DNA from: Micromonospora aurantiaca ATCC 27029
GTDB lineage: Bacteria; Actinomycetota; Actinomycetes; Mycobacteriales; Micromonosporaceae
NCBI RefSeq assembly: GCF_000145235.1
Contig: NC_014391.1
Coordinates: 682,001 to 746,000, forward strand
Length of the DNA stretch: 64,000 bases
Direction of reading: 5' to 3'
The number at the start of each line of letters is the position of its first letter. Position 1 is the stretch's first letter. The notes under the pieces were generated by a model. That model did no database searches. It was not told where the DNA came from and was given only the letters and a program-made list of their open reading frames with translations. The translations under genes were made by a program, and so were the position numbers. This document shows, piece after piece, positions 62,184-64,000 of this stretch.

Positions 62184-63484
62184 TGAGCGTCGAGACCCTG
62201 GCCCCGGCCGAGAGCGAGACCGCGCGGCCGATGGACCTGCTGCGGTTCGCCACCGCGGGCAGCGTCGACGACGGCAAGTCGACGCTGATCGGCCGTCTGC
62301 TCTACGACACCAAGTCGCTGTTCAGTGACCAGCTCGCCGCCGTCGAGGCGGTCAGTGCGGCCCGGGGCGACGAGTACACGAACCTGGCGCTGCTCACCGA
62401 CGGCCTGCGCGCCGAGCGGGAGCAGGGCATCACCATCGACGTGGCGTACCGCTACTTCGCCACGCCGCGGCGGAAGTTCATCATCGCCGACACCCCGGGG
62501 CACATCCAGTACACCCGGAACATGGTCACCGGCGCCTCCACCGCCGACCTGGCGCTGATCCTGGTGGACGCGCGTAAGGGCCTGGTGGAGCAGTCCCGCC
62601 GGCACGCGTTCCTCTGCTCGCTGCTGCGGGTGCCGCACCTGGTCCTGTGCGTGAACAAGATGGACCTGGTGGACTGGTCGCAGGAGGTCTACGAGCGGAT
62701 CGCGGACGAGTTCACCGCGTTCGCCGCGAAGCTCGACGTGCCGGACCTGACTGTGGTGCCGGTGTCCGCGCTGCAGGGCGACAACATCGTCACCCGCTCG
62801 GAGAACATGCCCTGGTACGAGGGCCCGTCGCTGCTGCACCACCTGGAGCGGGTGCACATCGCCTCGGACCGCAACCTGGTCGACGTGCGGTTCCCGGTGC
62901 AGTACGTGATCCGGCCGCAGTCCACCACCGTCACCGACTACCGGGGCTACGCCGGTCAGGTGGCCTCCGGCGTGCTCAAGCCGGGCGACGAGGTCATGGT
63001 GCTGCCGTCGGGCTTCACCAGCCGGATCGCCGCGGTGGAGACCGCGGACGGCCCGGTGGACGAGGCGTTCCCGCCGATGTCGGTGACGGTCCGGCTGACC
63101 GACGAGCTGGACATCTCCCGCGGCGACATGATCTGCCGGCCGAACAACGCCCCGATGGCCGTGCAGGACATCGAGGCGATGATCTGCTGGATGGACGAGA
63201 CGCGGCCGTTGCAGGTCGGCGGCAAGTACGCGATCAAGCACACGACCCGTTCGGCGCGGGCGATCGTGCGCGGGCTGCACTACCGGCTGGACATCAACTC
63301 GCTGCACCGCGACGAGACGGCCGGTGAGCTGAAGCTCAACGAGATCGGCCGGGTCCGGCTGCGCACCACGGTTCCGCTGCTGGCCGACGAGTACCGCCGT
63401 AACCGCACCACCGGCGGCTTCGTGATCATCGACGAGTCGACGAACCGTACGGTCGGCGCCGGCATGATCGTCGAGGCCGGCTGA
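62183..63484 (+). CDS. cysN: sulfate adenylyltransferase subunit 1 (GTPase)
   Basis: A 433-residue GTPase driving APS synthesis. GTP motifs are TAGSVDDGKSTLIGRLLYD, DTPGHIQYTRNM and NKMDLVDW, followed by two beta-barrel EF-Tu-like domains. It lacks the CysC APS kinase domain found in fused NodQ-type proteins, so a separate kinase or APS reductase must act elsewhere. It starts one base into cysD's stop. Confidence 0.96.
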   Translation: MSVETLAPAESETARPMDLLRFATAGSVDDGKSTLIGRLLYDTKSLFSDQLAAVEAVSAARGDEYTNLALLTDGLRAEREQGITIDVAYRYFATPRRKFIIADTPGHIQYTRNMVTGASTADLALILVDARKGLVEQSRRHAFLCSLLRVPHLVLCVNKMDLVDWSQEVYERIADEFTAFAAKLDVPDLTVVPVSALQGDNIVTRSENMPWYEGPSLLHHLERVHIASDRNLVDVRFPVQYVIRPQSTTVTDYRGYAGQVASGVLKPGDEVMVLPSGFTSRIAAVETADGPVDEAFPPMSVTVRLTDELDISRGDMICRPNNAPMAVQDIEAMICWMDETRPLQVGGKYAIKHTTRSARAIVRGLHYRLDINSLHRDETAGELKLNEIGRVRLRTTVPLLADEYRRNRTTGGFVIIDESTNRTVGAGMIVEAG

Positions 63485-63493
63485 CCCTGGGTT

Positions 63494-63578
63494 GTAAGGA
63501 AGGGCCCCTTGTTAACAGTGCGCTGTTAACAAGGGGCCCTTCCTCTACCGCAGGCGTTAATAAGGGGCCCTTCCTTAC
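63494..63578. repeat. GGGGCCC-core dispersed repeat, three units with 21-bp palindrome
   Basis: The first unit (63498-63518) is perfectly complementary to the second (63523-63543), with loop TGCG. A third unit (63552-63578) repeats the second and can instead pair with 63494-63510 over 17 bp. It lies between convergent cysN and galK, and the galK stop codon TAA is part of the third unit. Confidence 0.9.
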
Positions 63579-64000
63579 AGCCGGGTGACGCCACCGGCGG
63601 GCAGGACCGTGAGCGTGCCGGGGGCGGTGAAGCCGCGCTCGGCGTACGCCTCGGTCACGGCGGCCGCCACCGCGTCGGCGGCGTCGGCATCGACCAGGGC
63701 GAGCACGCAGCCGCCGAAGCCGCCGCCGGTCATCCGCGCGCCGTACGCGCCGGCGGCCAGCGCCGCCTCGACCGCGGTGTCGATCTCCGGCACGGTGATC
63801 TCGAAGTCGTCGCGCATGGAGGCGTGCGAGGCGGTCAGCAGCGGACCGGTGTCGCGGACCCGGCCGGCGCGCAGCAGCGCGACGGTGTCGAGCACCCGCT
63901 GGTTCTCGGTCACCACGTGCCGGACCCGGCGGCGGGTCTCGTCGTCGTCGAGGCGCGCCAGCGCGGCGTCGAGGCCGGCCACGTCGACGTCGCGCAGCGC
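63575..64000 (-). CDS. galK: galactokinase, C-terminal part (runs off window)
   Basis: The last 141 codons of a GHMP kinase. HVVTENQRVLDTVALL and LLTASHASMRDDFEITVPEIDT are typical of GalK. The third GHMP motif GAYGARMTGGGFGGCVLALV is intact. It phosphorylates galactose in the Leloir pathway. The 5' part lies beyond 64000. Its TAA stop is inside a dispersed repeat. Confidence 0.93.
   Translation of the reverse strand, partial: ALRDVDVAGLDAALARLDDDETRRRVRHVVTENQRVLDTVALLRAGRVRDTGPLLTASHASMRDDFEITVPEIDTAVEAALAAGAYGARMTGGGFGGCVLALVDADAADAVAAAVTEAYAERGFTAPGTLTVLPAGGVTRL

Overview
This 64 kb window is high-GC, tightly packed actinobacterial chromosome. GTG starts are frequent, many genes look leaderless (a TANNNT-like box 6-8 nt before the start codon), and gene order matches the actinobacterial core. 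Gene content and several dispersed intergenic repeats suggest Micromonospora or a close relative in Micromonosporaceae. That assignment is inference from pattern, not from a search.

Layout. 1-12.3 kb: start of a thioredoxin gene, then MaoC hydratase, a SpoU-type RNA methylase, a PH-domain membrane protein, a SigE-type sigma factor with a membrane partner, PHP phosphatase, MarC, a Cas4/RecB-like nuclease, MpaB-type oxygenase, a Fur regulator and small envelope proteins. 12.7-20.1 kb: a block syntenic with M. tuberculosis Rv0991c-Rv0996. It holds an FmdB/Ruc-like zinc protein behind a CIRCE heat-shock operator, 5-formyl-THF cyclo-ligase, galU, a MoeA/Glp gene, rimJ and a SepX/GLPR-like membrane protein, with a diguanylate cyclase added in the middle. 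20.1-22.2 kb: tRNA-Ala, a decayed IS3-type transposase and an intact 915-bp IS5-type element.

22.2-39.6 kb is accessory. It contains a three-repeat beta-trefoil lipoprotein whose 5' region was split by the IS, a stand-alone proteasome-beta-like hydrolase, an ArsR/SRPBCC pair, a rifampicin monooxygenase-like gene with a small upstream gene, a GlxA-type regulator, a secreted CBM2-GH5 cellulase with an operator inside its promoter spacer, hydrolases, a VOC fusion, a phosphopantetheinyl transferase and a VWA membrane pair.

39.8-64 kb is mostly housekeeping: protein O-mannosyltransferase, rsmI, metG, tatD, rsmA, ispE, an ABC-F protein, two DUF4383 paralogues, a TetR regulator, two tandem HTH/LAGLIDADG-like proteins beside tRNA-Gln, glmU, prs, rplY, pth, the sulfate-assimilation genes cysQ-cysD-cysN and the end of galK.

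The most unusual points are the HTH/LAGLIDADG-like tandem pair, the free-standing Ntn hydrolase with a Thr1/Asp17/Lys33 arrangement, the CIRCE-controlled Ruc-like gene, the IS5 insertion between a lipoprotein gene and its translation signals, the 56-bp tandem repeat at the moeA-rimJ junction and the GGGGCCC-core repeat family found at three gene ends.
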